A DNA stretch of 64,000 nucleotides, from the NCBI GenBank assembly GCA_963807425.1, contig CAWEBZ010000005.1, forward strand, positions 62,001 to 126,000, in the 5' to 3' direction. The first letter of the stretch is position 1. Each line of letters starts with the position of its first letter. Of the stretch, positions 25,106 to 33,488 are shown in pieces. A model generated the notes under the pieces. That model made no database searches. It saw nothing but the letters and a program-made list of their open reading frames with translations, and was not told the origin of the DNA. The position numbers and the translations under genes are program-made. The DNA comes from VRUE01 sp963807425. Lineage in GTDB: Bacteria > Actinomycetota > Thermoleophilia > Solirubrobacterales > 70-9.

Positions 25106-25857
25106 GCAGCAGCGTCGTCGGCTGGGGCAGTGTCGTCAGCCGGCGCGGCGTCGTCGGCTGGAGGTGCGTCGTCAGCCGGAGTGGCATCGGCCGCCGCAGG
25201 GGCGTCATCGGCTGGAGCGGCCTCGGCAGCCGGCGGAGTGTCCTCAGCCGCGGCCGCCTCATCGGCCGACTTCTCCCCATCAGCTCCGGTCTCGGGGGCC
25301 TCTTTCACGGCATCTTTGCCCGGCGCCAGCAGCATGCTCATGTTGCGGCCTTCCTGCAGCGGCGCCGACTCGATCACGGCGAGCCCGTCGAGGTCCTCGA
25401 AGAGGCGCTGCAGCAGCGCCCTGCCCCGCTCCGGGTGAGCCTGCTCGCGACCGCGGAACATGATCGTGATCTTGACCTTGTCCTGATGACGCAGGAAGCG
25501 CTCGACGTGGCCCTTCTTGGTCTCGTAGTCGTGATTGGCGATCTTCGGCCGCAGCTTGATCTCGCGGATGTTGACCTGCTGCTGGTGCTTGCGGGCGGCC
25601 TTCTGCTTCTGCTCCTGCTCGTACTTGTACTTCGAGTAGTCGAGCAGGCGGGTGACCGGCGGCTTCGAGTTGGGCGCGACCTCGACCAGGTCGAGGTCGG
25701 CGTCCTGGGCGCGTTTGAGCGCCTCGGTGATCTCGACCACCCCGAGCTGCTCGCCCTCGGCACCGATCAGGCGAACCTGAGGAACGCGGATACGCTCGTT
25801 GATCCGAGTCGTGTCGCGCTCTGGTGGGCGCCGATCGAACCTACGCGGGACCGGCAC
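25102..25857 (-). CDS. infC: Translation initiation factor IF-3 with a long acidic Ala-rich tail
   Basis: Binds the 30S subunit, prevents early 50S joining and checks the start codon. Residues about 15-180 are a normal IF-3: N-domain RINERIRVPQVRLIGAEGEQ, linker with SKYKYEQEQKQKAARKHQQQ, and C-domain VNIREIKLRPKIANHDYETK. The last 70 residues are an extra tail of repeated Ala/Pro/Asp units (PADDAAPADD-like), absent from ordinary IF-3. The start is GTG; its first G is the last base of a TAG that ends a small upstream reading frame. The gene converges on wecB. Confidence 0.94.
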   Translation of the reverse strand: MPVPRRFDRRPPERDTTRINERIRVPQVRLIGAEGEQLGVVEITEALKRAQDADLDLVEVAPNSKPPVTRLLDYSKYKYEQEQKQKAARKHQQQVNIREIKLRPKIANHDYETKKGHVERFLRHQDKVKITIMFRGREQAHPERGRALLQRLFEDLDGLAVIESAPLQEGRNMSMLLAPGKDAVKEAPETGADGEKSADEAAAAEDTPPAAEAAPADDAPAAADATPADDAPPADDAAPADDTAPADDAAA

Positions 25858-25946
25858 TATCTAAGTGAGAGGTGGAGCTTCAAGCGGACGAGAGGTAGGG
25901 ACGAAGGCACGGGTCGCTCAGCGGCGCAAGCTGGTTTGGGTGCCAT
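25857..25946 (-). CDS. Possible infC leader peptide (29 codons)
   Basis: An ATG at 25944-25946 opens a 29-codon frame (MAPKPACAAERPVPSS, then LPLVRLKLHLSLR) whose TAG stop overlaps the infC GTG by one base (TAGTG). A GGAG sequence lies about 10 bases before the ATG. It falls between the likely promoter and infC, so it would be at the start of the mRNA. Translation is unproven; chance is possible for a frame this short. Confidence 0.35.
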   Translation of the reverse strand: MAPKPACAAERPVPSSLPLVRLKLHLSLR

Positions 25947-25962
25947 CAGTCAAGTGCTCCGC

Positions 25963-25990
25963 AGTATAGGCACAAGGCGGCGCTTGGCAA
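25963..25990 (-). promoter_or_regulatory. Likely sigma-70 promoter for infC
   Basis: On the minus strand TTGCCA (25985-25990) and TATACT (25963-25968) are separated by 16 bases. Both boxes are close to the housekeeping consensus, which is rare in this GC-rich sequence. The start point would be near 25956, giving a leader of about 100 bases before infC. Confidence 0.6.
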
Positions 25991-26000
25991 CAGCTCGGGC

Positions 26001-27947
26001 TCAGGCAGGTTTGCTCTCGCCACGCACGCGGGCGGCAAACTCGGCGAGGGGCAGCGCCCCCACCTCGCCCTCCTCGTGAGAGCGCACAGCGACCGCACCC
26101 GCCTCCTCCTCGCGATCGCCGACCACCAACATGTAGGGGTAGCGGCCGAGCTCGGCGTCGCGGATCTTCTTACCGACCGACTCCGAGCGCTCGTCGATGG
26201 TGATCCGCACCCCCGCTTCGCGCAGCTCCGTCACCACCCGGGCGGCGTACTCGTTGTGGCGATCGGAGACGGGCAGGACGATCGCCTGCACCGGCGCCAG
26301 CCAGACTGGGAAACGGCCGGCGTGGTGCTCGATCAGGATGCCGGCGAAGCGCTCCATCGAGCCGAGCAGGGCGCGGTGGATCATCACCGGGCGCTGCTGG
26401 ACGTCATCGGGGTCGGTGTAGGAGAGGTCGAAGCGCTCGGGCATGAAGAAGTCGACCTGGCAGGTGCCGCACTGCCAGGAGCGGCCGAGGGCGTCGGTGA
26501 CGTGGAAGTCGATCTTCGGCCCGTAGAAGGCGCCGTCGCCGGGGTTGAGCTGGTACTCGCGGCCCTGGCTCTCCAGCGCCTGCCGCAGGGCGTCCTCGGC
26601 CTGCCCCCACTGCTCGTCGGTGCCGATCGACTTCTCCGGCCGAGTCGAGAGCTCGACCCGGACGTCGTCGAAGCCGAAGCGGGCGTAGAGCTCATCGATC
26701 GCGGCGCAGACCGCGGTCACCTCGTCGACGATCTGCTCGGGGGTGCAGTAGACGTGGGCGTCGTCCTGGGTGAAGGCGCGCACCCGCAGGAGGCCGTGCA
26801 GGACGCCCTCCCGCTCGGCGCGGGAGACCTGGCCGAACTCGGCGATTCGCAGCGGCAGCTCGCGGTAGGAATGGCGTCCGGCGCCGAAGACGAGGCAGGC
26901 CCCCGGGCAGTTCATCGGCCGGATCGCGTACTGGCGGTCGCCGGACTCAGTGAAGTACATGTTCTCCCGGTAGTTGTCCCAATGCCCCGAGCGGTGCCAG
27001 AGCTCGACGTCCATCACGTGCGGGGTCTTGATCTCCTCGTAGCCGCGCTTGCGCAGCTGGTCCTGCACCTCGGCCTCGATCAGGCGCAGCAGCGTGGTCC
27101 CGTTGGAGAGCCAGAAGGGCATTCCCGGCGCCTCCTCGCGCAGCATGAAGAGGCCGAGCTGGGGGCCGAGGCGGCGGTGGTCGCGCGCCTTCGCCTGCTC
27201 GATCCGCTCCAGGTGTGCCTCGAGGTCCTTCTTCGAGAAGAAGGCGGTGCCGTAGATCCGGGTCAGCATCTGACGGCTCTCGTCGCCGCGCCAGTAGGCG
27301 CCGGCGAGCGAGCTGAGCTTGACTGCCTTGATCCGGCCGGTCGAAGGTCCGTGCGGGCCGCGGCAGAGATCCTCGAAGGGGCCGTTGCGGTAGAGCGAGA
27401 CGGTCTCGACGCCTTCGCTCTCGATCAGGTCGCGGATCAGCTCGACCTTGTAGTCCTCGCCCTGGCCCTCGAAGAGCTCGATCGCCTCGGCGGCGGGAAC
27501 GTCGCGGCGGGAGAACTCCTCGTCCGCATCGATGTGGGCGCGCATCGCCGCCTCGATCCGCTCCAGGTCAGCGTCGGTGACCTTCACGTCCTCGGGGAAG
27601 TCGAAGTCGTAGTAGAAGCCGTTCTCGATCGCCGGCCCGATCGTCACCTTGGTGCCGGGATAAAGCTCCTGTACCGCCTCGGCCATCACGTGGGCGGCGT
27701 CGTGGCGGATCAGCGCCAGCGCCTCGGGGTCGCGGTCGGTGAGGATCGCGATCTCGGCCCCGTCCGGGAGGGCGGCCGTGAGGTCGCGCAGCTCGCCGTC
27801 GACGCTGATCGCCAGCGCCGCCTTGGCGAGACCGGGGCCGATCGCCGCCGCGGCATCGGCGCCGCTGGCGCCGCCGGGCAGCTCCAGCGGCGTTCCATCG
27901 GGCAGTGAGACGGTGATCTTTTGGGTCGCGGCCTCGATGCGGCTCAT
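26001..27947 (-). CDS. thrS: Threonyl-tRNA synthetase
   Basis: Charges tRNA-Thr and edits mischarged Ser. 648 residues in the usual order: N-terminal TGS domain (ITVSLPDGTPLELPGG), the editing domain with the zinc-type HxxxH (LIRHDAAHVMAEAVQ), the class II core with motif 2 (MNCPGACLVFGAGRHSYREL, then PLRIAEFGQVSRAE), motif 3 (HRALLGSMERFAGILIEHHA) and the C-terminal anticodon-binding domain (VQAIVLPVSDRHNEYAARV). It lies upstream of infC, as in many bacteria. I see no T-box leader upstream. Confidence 0.97.
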   Translation of the reverse strand: MSRIEAATQKITVSLPDGTPLELPGGASGADAAAAIGPGLAKAALAISVDGELRDLTAALPDGAEIAILTDRDPEALALIRHDAAHVMAEAVQELYPGTKVTIGPAIENGFYYDFDFPEDVKVTDADLERIEAAMRAHIDADEEFSRRDVPAAEAIELFEGQGEDYKVELIRDLIESEGVETVSLYRNGPFEDLCRGPHGPSTGRIKAVKLSSLAGAYWRGDESRQMLTRIYGTAFFSKKDLEAHLERIEQAKARDHRRLGPQLGLFMLREEAPGMPFWLSNGTTLLRLIEAEVQDQLRKRGYEEIKTPHVMDVELWHRSGHWDNYRENMYFTESGDRQYAIRPMNCPGACLVFGAGRHSYRELPLRIAEFGQVSRAEREGVLHGLLRVRAFTQDDAHVYCTPEQIVDEVTAVCAAIDELYARFGFDDVRVELSTRPEKSIGTDEQWGQAEDALRQALESQGREYQLNPGDGAFYGPKIDFHVTDALGRSWQCGTCQVDFFMPERFDLSYTDPDDVQQRPVMIHRALLGSMERFAGILIEHHAGRFPVWLAPVQAIVLPVSDRHNEYAARVVTELREAGVRITIDERSESVGKKIRDAELGRYPYMLVVGDREEEAGAVAVRSHEEGEVGALPLAEFAARVRGESKPA

Positions 27948-28026
27948 GCTACCCGCGGCATGAACGCATCTCCGCCACGCTGACTTCGTGTTTGTTCGCC
28001 CTATACGCGACTAAACGCGAACTCAG

Positions 28027-29742
28027 TCAGCGGGAAGGGCCCTGGCGGGCCTGGCGCACGGCGATCAGTGGGCAGGGGCTTCGGCCGCGGACCGGACCGG
28101 TTCGCTCCCAGAGCACGTATGTATCGGCGACGCGCCGCACCCGCAGCCCCGGGAATGGCGGCTGCGAGGGCTCGCCCTCGGCAACGACGAAGCGCACGCC
28201 GGGGGGCGGCTGACCGCCGGCTTCCTGCGGCGTCTCGATACAAACTCGGCCGCCACGCAGCTCCCAGGCGAGGTACGGGGTGCCGTGGCGGTCGGCGAGA
28301 AAATCCTCTGAAGCGAGCACAACGGTCGAACCAGAGGCGATCAGCGGCCGTAGTCCAGTCAGTGCTGGCGTGTAGGAGGAAGGGCCGACCGGCGCATTGG
28401 CGAGCGCGAGCAGCGAACAACCCCCCGCTGCAAGCAGATAGAGCCAGGCGACCGGCCGGCGCAGCAGTGGCAGGAGGATGACGAGAGCCGCCAGCGGTGC
28501 CGCGACCTCGAGCGCCTTGGCCGCGGTGTAGGGAGTGCCGCCTAGACGGGCGGCCACGTAAGCGAGCGCGGCGGCGAGCAGACCGGCGACGATCGCGGTC
28601 TCGCGGCGCCGCCAGCAGAGGACAAAGCCGTAGACGAGCAAGATCGCACCGAAAGCGGCCCCCAGGTAGTAGCCAAGGGCAGGCACGGCGCCGTCGCCGG
28701 GAGCGAGGCGGAAGTCACCGGAGGGCCAGATGCCGAGAGCCTCGAAGGGCGAGAGCTGGCCGAAGAGGTTGCCGAGGCCAGGGCCGTTGGGGTCGAAGGT
28801 CTCGAAGCGTTGGAAGTCGATCATCCGCCCGATCTCCGGCGCGACCAGGACGGCGAAGACGGCTAGACCGAGAAGCATCGGCCGCACCGCCAGCCGCCTC
28901 TCCAAAAGCAGCCAGATGGCCAGTGCCCCACCCAGCCAGATCAAGCCCGGGAAGCTGTAGGCGTAGACGCTGCCGACCGCGAGCAACGCCGCGGGGACGA
29001 AGCGAAGAGGTTGCTCGCGCCAGGCGGGATTCACCGAGGCCTCTCTCAGGGCCAGGACGAAGGAGAGGAGGAAGAGGGCCTGCATCGTCTCCTTGAACGA
29101 ACCCTGGGCGAAGTAGGAGGCGACCAGGTAGGCGAGGCCGACAACGAGCGCTGCGGCGGTGCGGAGGACCAGGGGCTGGTCGCGGAAGGCCGTCAGCGCA
29201 GTCAGCGGCGCCAGGACCGCCACCGCGACGGTGAGACCGCCGAAAGCCGGGACGAGACCGATACCCAGGCCCTCGCTCAAAGCGACCGTGATCGCATGGG
29301 GTCCGAGCGGATAGCCCTGCAGGAGAAGCTGGGAGTTCACACTGTGAGCGAGGCGGTCGCTGGCCAGCAGGTGCTGGGACATGTCGGGGTTGAAGCTGGT
29401 GCCGAGGATGCCGAAGTGACCTTCGGCGATGAAGGGGAGCGAGGCGGCAAGTAGAGCCACGAGCGCCACCGGCCAGCCGGCTCGCAGGGCCTCTCCCCCT
29501 CCCTCGATCCGCCCCCGCAGATAGAAAACAGAGGCCACCGTAAGCGCCAGCACGACGATCGCGGACACCGTCCCCTCCCCCGGCAGCCGCACCGTCCCCC
29601 AGCAGATCGCGCAGAGCAGCGCCAGCCCCACCGCTGGCGAGAGCCACGACCATTGCCGCTGTCCGCAGAGAGCGACCGCAGCCTGACCGATCGCCAGCGA
29701 GGCGCCGCACACGGCGAGCACGGCTGCGTAGGTCGGGGTCAC
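28027..29742 (-). CDS. Polytopic membrane protein, possibly glycosyltransferase-like
   Basis: 571 residues. Roughly a dozen hydrophobic segments span residues 1-460 (for example AAVLAVCGASLAIGQAAVAL at the N-terminus and LYLLAAGGCSLLALANAPVG near 445). The last 110 residues are soluble and contain SGSTVVLASEDFLADRHGTP. The large loop NPDMSQHLLASDRLAHSVNS between early helices, plus GYPLGPHAITVALSEGLG, resembles the periplasmic loops of GT-C-type mannosyl- or arabinosyl-transferases, but no firm catalytic motif is visible. It is monocistronic, with tRNA-Val just upstream on the same strand. Confidence 0.7.
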   Translation of the reverse strand: MTPTYAAVLAVCGASLAIGQAAVALCGQRQWSWLSPAVGLALLCAICWGTVRLPGEGTVSAIVVLALTVASVFYLRGRIEGGGEALRAGWPVALVALLAASLPFIAEGHFGILGTSFNPDMSQHLLASDRLAHSVNSQLLLQGYPLGPHAITVALSEGLGIGLVPAFGGLTVAVAVLAPLTALTAFRDQPLVLRTAAALVVGLAYLVASYFAQGSFKETMQALFLLSFVLALREASVNPAWREQPLRFVPAALLAVGSVYAYSFPGLIWLGGALAIWLLLERRLAVRPMLLGLAVFAVLVAPEIGRMIDFQRFETFDPNGPGLGNLFGQLSPFEALGIWPSGDFRLAPGDGAVPALGYYLGAAFGAILLVYGFVLCWRRRETAIVAGLLAAALAYVAARLGGTPYTAAKALEVAAPLAALVILLPLLRRPVAWLYLLAAGGCSLLALANAPVGPSSYTPALTGLRPLIASGSTVVLASEDFLADRHGTPYLAWELRGGRVCIETPQEAGGQPPPGVRFVVAEGEPSQPPFPGLRVRRVADTYVLWERTGPVRGRSPCPLIAVRQARQGPSR

Positions 29743-29797
29743 GAGGCCGCGAGCCTAGACGGCGGAGACCCGAAACCCCGGTTCCGGCAGGGAAGGA

Positions 29798-29870
29798 TGG
29801 GCGTTACTGGGCTCGAACCAGTGACCTCCAGCTTGTCGAGCTGGCGCTCTCCCAACTGAGCTAAACGCCC
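29798..29870 (-). tRNA. tRNA-Val (anticodon GAC)
   Basis: 73 bases with all four stems perfect: acceptor GGGCGTT/AACGCCC, D-stem GCTC/GAGC, anticodon stem CCAGC/GCTGG, T-stem ACTGG/CCAGT, discriminator A, no encoded CCA. The anticodon loop is TCGACAA, giving GAC for Val. Position 33 is C where nearly all tRNAs have U. Confidence 0.88.
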
Positions 29871-29979
29871 GGGACATCTGAATCTAGCAGCGGCGCACGG
29901 GCAAGCGCGGCGACTCAAGTTTTCGCTGCAGGCGCCGATTCAAGAGGTGCAACTTTTCAACAGACGCGGTGTTTATCTA

Positions 29980-30076
29980 TTTGAGCTTGCAAGATTTGAG
30001 GACCGACGAGCCAGGGAAACGAGTCTCTTTGGTGGCACGTCCTTCGGAAACAAAGGGCCCCTCACGGGGCCCTTTT
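29980..30076 (+). ncRNA. Candidate small RNA ending in an intrinsic terminator
   Basis: There is no gene on the plus strand before this point, yet a strong terminator sits at 30055-30076. The preceding bases fold well: GACG-A-GCCA (30005-30013) pairs with TGGC-A-CGTC (30033-30041), broken only by an A-A mismatch. The region 29940-30000 is unusually AT-rich for this genome and could hold a promoter. It may be a free-standing small RNA or a leader/attenuator of the methyltransferase that starts at 30135. The 5' end is a guess. Confidence 0.45.
30055..30076 (+). terminator. Intrinsic terminator upstream of the methyltransferase
   Basis: GGGCCCC-TCAC-GGGGCCC, a 7-bp GC hairpin with a 4-base loop, is preceded by AAA and followed by TTTT. 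It ends the candidate small RNA and lies 59 bases before the next start codon. Confidence 0.85.
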
Positions 30077-30134
30077 CCGTTCAGCTGAAGATCTGAACGA
30101 TGACGTCCGGCCGTCAGAGACCTAAGCTCCACGA

Positions 30135-30824
30135 GTGGCGCGGGATGACTTCTATGCCTCCCCCTTCGGTGCCGTCTACAGCGCCTACATGGAGTGGCCC
30201 CGCCTCAGCCGCCCGATCGGCAAGGCCGTCTGGGGCGGCGACAGCGGGCGCTACTACGAGAGCATGAAAGCGATCGCGGAAGTGCCCGAGGGCGGGACGG
30301 TCGTCGACTGTCCCTGCGGAGCGGGTCCGGCCCTGCGCGCCCTGCACCCAAGAAGCTCGCTGCGCTACGTCGCGGCAGACCTCTCGCCCTCGATGCTTCG
30401 TCGCGCCCGCAAGCGCGCCGCAACCCGCGGCCTCTCCAACGTCGAGTTCTTCGAGGCGGCCGCAACCGAGATCCCGCTACCCCCCGACAGCGCCGACCTC
30501 TTCCTCACCTTCTGGGGTCTGCACTGCTTCGACGATCCGCAAGCCGCCCTGACCGAGGCCGCCCGCATCCTCAAGCCAGGCGGCCGCCTGATCGGCTCCA
30601 GCTTCGTCCGCGGCAGCGACGCCCTGCGCCAGCGCCTCCTGATCCGCCCCGGCAACGGCGATTTCGGTCGAGTCGGCACACAAGCCGAGATCGAAGCCTG
30701 GCTGGACAGCGCGGGTTTCAGCACACCCAGCATCGATCGCTCCGGCCCGATGCTGTTCTTCGAAGCCCGCCTCGATGATGCACCCAGAGGGCCAGAGGCG
30801 CCTACCAGAATCGAACTGGTGTAA
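30135..30824 (+). CDS. SAM-dependent class I methyltransferase
   Basis: 229 residues. The Rossmann methyltransferase motifs are present: motif I VVDCPCGAGPALRALHP (a variant with CPCGAG), the acidic strand end YVAADLSPSMLRRARKRA, motif III-like FFEAAATEIPLPPDSADLF, and ILKPGGRLIGSSFVRGSDAL. This is the UbiE/type-11 group; the substrate is unknown. The start is GTG. The last dozen residues (from about GPEAPTRIELV) are read antisense through the 3' half of tRNA-Cys, so the stop position reflects that overlap. Confidence 0.82.
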   Translation: MARDDFYASPFGAVYSAYMEWPRLSRPIGKAVWGGDSGRYYESMKAIAEVPEGGTVVDCPCGAGPALRALHPRSSLRYVAADLSPSMLRRARKRAATRGLSNVEFFEAAATEIPLPPDSADLFLTFWGLHCFDDPQAALTEAARILKPGGRLIGSSFVRGSDALRQRLLIRPGNGDFGRVGTQAEIEAWLDSAGFSTPSIDRSGPMLFFEARLDDAPRGPEAPTRIELV

Positions 30825-30866
30825 ACGGCTTTGCAGGCCGCTGCGTAGCCACTCCGCCAAGGCGCC
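30796..30866 (-). tRNA. tRNA-Cys (anticodon GCA)
   Basis: 71 bases: acceptor GGCGCCT/AGGCGCC, anticodon arm GCGGC-CTGCAAA-GCCGT, T-arm ACCAG-TTCGATT-CTGGT, and U at the discriminator position as required for CysRS. No CCA is encoded. Its 3' half overlaps, antisense, the end of the methyltransferase gene. Confidence 0.92.
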
Positions 30867-30898
30867 GAGAGGTGATGAAGGGTAGCGGCGTGGGGCTT

Positions 30899-32083
30899 CT
30901 AAGCCTCTATGACCTGGAAGGCAATCTCGGCACGCCGTAGGCGAGCGAGCAGGGCGTCCCCCATTGCCTGCGCGGTGGTCACCTGTCCAGCGGTCTCGGG
31001 TAGGTCGTCGAAGGCGAGGCAGAGGCTGGACTCGGCGAGCATCTTGGCGGTCTCGGTATAGGCGGGCTCGCCGCCCGAGACCTCGGTGACGACCCGCTTG
31101 CCACCGCCCTCGCCGACGAAGCGCACCTTGAACCAGCCCTTGGCGCGCTGCTCCTCGTTCGGGCCCTCGCCTTGCGCCTTGGCCTTGAGCAGAAGCTTGC
31201 GAGTCGGAGGCAGCAGCGCCAGCGGCATGGCGGCGCCAACGGCCCCAGCCGCCACAGCGACGGTGGCGAGCCGCTTGGCGACGGCGTAGTGGCCGTAGGA
31301 GAAATCCGGTCCGTAGCGCTCGAGAGCCGCAGCGGAGCGCCGAACGACCGGCCCGTCGATCGTCGGCAGCGGCACCGCCCAGCCGTCAAGTTCTGCAACG
31401 CGGCGCAGGCGGTTCGATCCCGAGTGGACCTCCCGGCCCGGCGGGCGCTGCTCGCGGCGGCGGCGCTCTGCCGCGGCGCTGAGCGTCTGGCGGGCACGAG
31501 CGAAGCCGTTGATCGCCGAGTGGTACGTCCCACCCGACATGGTCGCCCTGATGCGAACGAAGCCATTCACCGCCAGGGGAACCCCCTCCGGCAGCTGCTG
31601 GACGGTGAAGTAGGCACCGAGGTCGTGCGGGATCGAGTCGAAGCCGCAGCAGTGGACGAGCCGGGCGCCGGTTTCCTGCGCCTTGGCGTGATAGCCGAGC
31701 CACATGCGGTCGACGAACTCGGGCTCGCCGGTGAGGTCGGCGTAGTCGGTGCCGGCTGCGGCACAGGCGGCGACGAGCGGCTCCCCGTACAGCGCATAGG
31801 GACCGACGGTCGTGACGACGACCCTGGTCGCCGCCGCGACCCTCGCCATGGCACCGGCATCGGCCGCATCGGCCTCCAGCAGGTCCGGCGCATCGGCCGG
31901 AGACGGGATCGCCTCCAGCTGCGAGCGAACCGCCTCGAGCTTGGCTCGGTTGCGACCGACGAGCGCCCAACGCAGTCCCGCCGGGGCATTCTCGGCGAGG
32001 TAGCGCGCAGTCAGGCCACCGGTGAAGCCAGTGGCCCCAAACAGGACCAGATCGTATTGCCGCTCGCCCGCCACCGCGGGCAT
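30899..32083 (-). CDS. Saccharopine dehydrogenase-like NAD(P) reductase (trans-acting enoyl reductase type)
   Basis: 394 residues. The N-terminus is a Rossmann fold (YDLVLFGATGFTGGLTARYL, then ALVGRNRAKLEAV) followed by VVTTVGPYALYGEPLVAACA and DYADLTGEPEFVDRMW, the pattern of saccharopine dehydrogenase-like proteins. Actinobacterial members act in trans as enoyl reductases for lipid polyketides, but others have unknown roles. CCGFDSIPHDLGAYF is the usual second block. A hydrophobic stretch near residue 270 (VAVAAGAVGAAMPLALLPP) could touch the membrane. No lysine-pathway genes are adjacent. Confidence 0.85.
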   Translation of the reverse strand: MPAVAGERQYDLVLFGATGFTGGLTARYLAENAPAGLRWALVGRNRAKLEAVRSQLEAIPSPADAPDLLEADAADAGAMARVAAATRVVVTTVGPYALYGEPLVAACAAAGTDYADLTGEPEFVDRMWLGYHAKAQETGARLVHCCGFDSIPHDLGAYFTVQQLPEGVPLAVNGFVRIRATMSGGTYHSAINGFARARQTLSAAAERRRREQRPPGREVHSGSNRLRRVAELDGWAVPLPTIDGPVVRRSAAALERYGPDFSYGHYAVAKRLATVAVAAGAVGAAMPLALLPPTRKLLLKAKAQGEGPNEEQRAKGWFKVRFVGEGGGKRVVTEVSGGEPAYTETAKMLAESSLCLAFDDLPETAGQVTTAQAMGDALLARLRRAEIAFQVIEA

Positions 32084-32397
32084 TGTGTCAGGGGTTCAAA
32101 GCTGCGCGCCTACGGCCTCGCGCACATCGCGTTGGCTTCGGTGCTCGGCCGATTGGCGAGCAATGTGTATTCGAAGTTTCCGGGCGGGGGATCGAGGAAG
32201 TCGAAGCCGCCCCCCGTAACCGTCTCTCCTGGAAGACAGCTCGCAATGGACAGATCTTCATCGTTGTTCTTGGGCTTCCCTTCACTCCCATAGCGAACGT
32301 GGGCGAGGCCACCTTTGTCGGCGCCTCGCCGTTCAAGCTGTAGTCAGGGCCCGCAGGATCGCGGCCAGAGAGCCAGCGACCGATGGATTCGAGCCGG
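32084..32397. other. Gap of 314 bases without a convincing gene
   Basis: Both flanking genes are on the minus strand. Short frames exist here, but none has a recognisable family, ribosome site or signal peptide. It must contain the promoter of the reductase gene at its left side. I see no strong hairpin with a T-run. Confidence 0.5.
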
Positions 32398-33390
32398 TTA
32401 GCCCACGACGGGCCGGAGGACCGCCTCGAATCCGCGTCCGGTCAGAGGCACGGCGAGCCCTGGAAAGGCGACGCTGAGGCTCCCCGACCAGCGAGGGGAT
32501 AGCGGAGCCTCGCGAGGGGTATAAGTCGCACTGCCGAAAAAGGGCGACGGGGGCGTGACCCGGGCGGGACCGAGCGCGTCGTCGAAGACGAAGCTCGCGC
32601 TGGGTGCGGTCGCCTGCGCAGTGCGCATGACGAAGACCCCGTTATCGAGCACTTCGCTCGATGTTGCGCCAAAGGAAGCCCCATCGTCGAGAGTAACCGC
32701 GAAGAATGAACTCGGCAGCACCAGTGAGCCGACCCTGCTCTCACCGCGAACGGCCAGGGAACCGCCTCGCGTGGCGAGCGCCTGGCGATCAGGGCCACTT
32801 GTGCGGCGGTCGATCTTGGTCGAGCAATTGCGAAAAGGCGACGTCCCGACGCTGCCTTTCGCGCTGGTCCGGGCGACCCGGGTGTAGCCGTTCTCGCCCT
32901 CGAAGGAGATCGTGCCGGTGAAGGTTCCTAGCTGCCTGACGATTCTGCTGGGGGCAACGCACTTCTTCGTCTTGTCGGAAAGGTCCAGCCTGGCGACGTG
33001 CCTCTTGCCGGATGGCTCGAAGACGACCGAGATCCTGCCGAAGGACCCGAGGTCGGCGTCGATGGCACGCGGATCCTCTGGTTGGCCGAAGGTGGCGTAA
33101 GTGGTGGCGGCGACGTTGCCCTGATTGGCACGACGCAAGCCGCCGGCAGCCGAGATGGTCGCGATCGGAGGCCGGTCCCGAGAGGCGACCACGGAGAGGA
33201 GGCCTTTTTCGCTCTTCACGTTGAGCGAGTAGCCGTTGGAGCCGGGAACGGTGAACTCAGCCGAGATCGCCGGGTCGCGCTCGTGGTAGCGAGCCGCCGG
33301 ACCCCCTTCAGCCAAAGCTATTGCGGGGACCGCCAAGGCGATGACCACCGCACCTGCGCCAACGAAACGAAGCCTGGCTCTGCTGCTCAC
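32398..33390 (-). CDS. Secreted protein of unknown function
   Basis: 330 residues from a GTG at 33388-33390, chosen because AGGGAGGAG lies 8 bases upstream and the start opens on a signal peptide (RLRFVGAGAVVIALAVPAIA). The mature chain is rich in Ser, Thr, Gly and short beta-like segments (EFTVPGSNGYSLNVKSEKG, VARLDLSDKTKKC, TGTISFEGENGYTRVARTSA), suggesting a beta-sandwich. Two Cys could form a disulfide. Its stop is near 32398 with no visible terminator. Tandem-like GENGYT and GSNGYS motifs hint at two related repeats. The family is not recognised. Confidence 0.7.
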   Translation of the reverse strand: MSSRARLRFVGAGAVVIALAVPAIALAEGGPAARYHERDPAISAEFTVPGSNGYSLNVKSEKGLLSVVASRDRPPIATISAAGGLRRANQGNVAATTYATFGQPEDPRAIDADLGSFGRISVVFEPSGKRHVARLDLSDKTKKCVAPSRIVRQLGTFTGTISFEGENGYTRVARTSAKGSVGTSPFRNCSTKIDRRTSGPDRQALATRGGSLAVRGESRVGSLVLPSSFFAVTLDDGASFGATSSEVLDNGVFVMRTAQATAPSASFVFDDALGPARVTPPSPFFGSATYTPREAPLSPRWSGSLSVAFPGLAVPLTGRGFEAVLRPVVG

Positions 33391-33488
33391 GATTCCGCTC
33401 CTCCCTTTGCGTTGACTTCGAATCCAGGGTAGGCAGCTCTTCAAAAAGCGTAGATTGCGCTCGCATTAATCGAGCAATCCGTATGAGA

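Noticed and set aside
25858..26000. T-box or other aptamer between thrS and infC
   Set aside because: No specifier-loop or antiterminator motif is visible; the region is explained by a promoter and a short frame.
26076..27908. 610-codon plus-strand frame opposite thrS
   Set aside because: It is antisense to a perfect ThrS; GC-rich codon positions keep the opposite frame open. The same applies to long frames at 8805-10085, 16768-17802 and 18880-20541.
32370..32400. T-arm-like sequence near GATTCGAGCC
   Set aside because: No matching acceptor, D-arm or anticodon arm could be found around it.
33391..33440. ACGCAAAGG string upstream of a secreted-protein gene, as a second c-di-GMP riboswitch
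   Set aside because: The GGCAAACC partner string and the tetraloop hairpin are absent; the bases are mostly the ribosome site.
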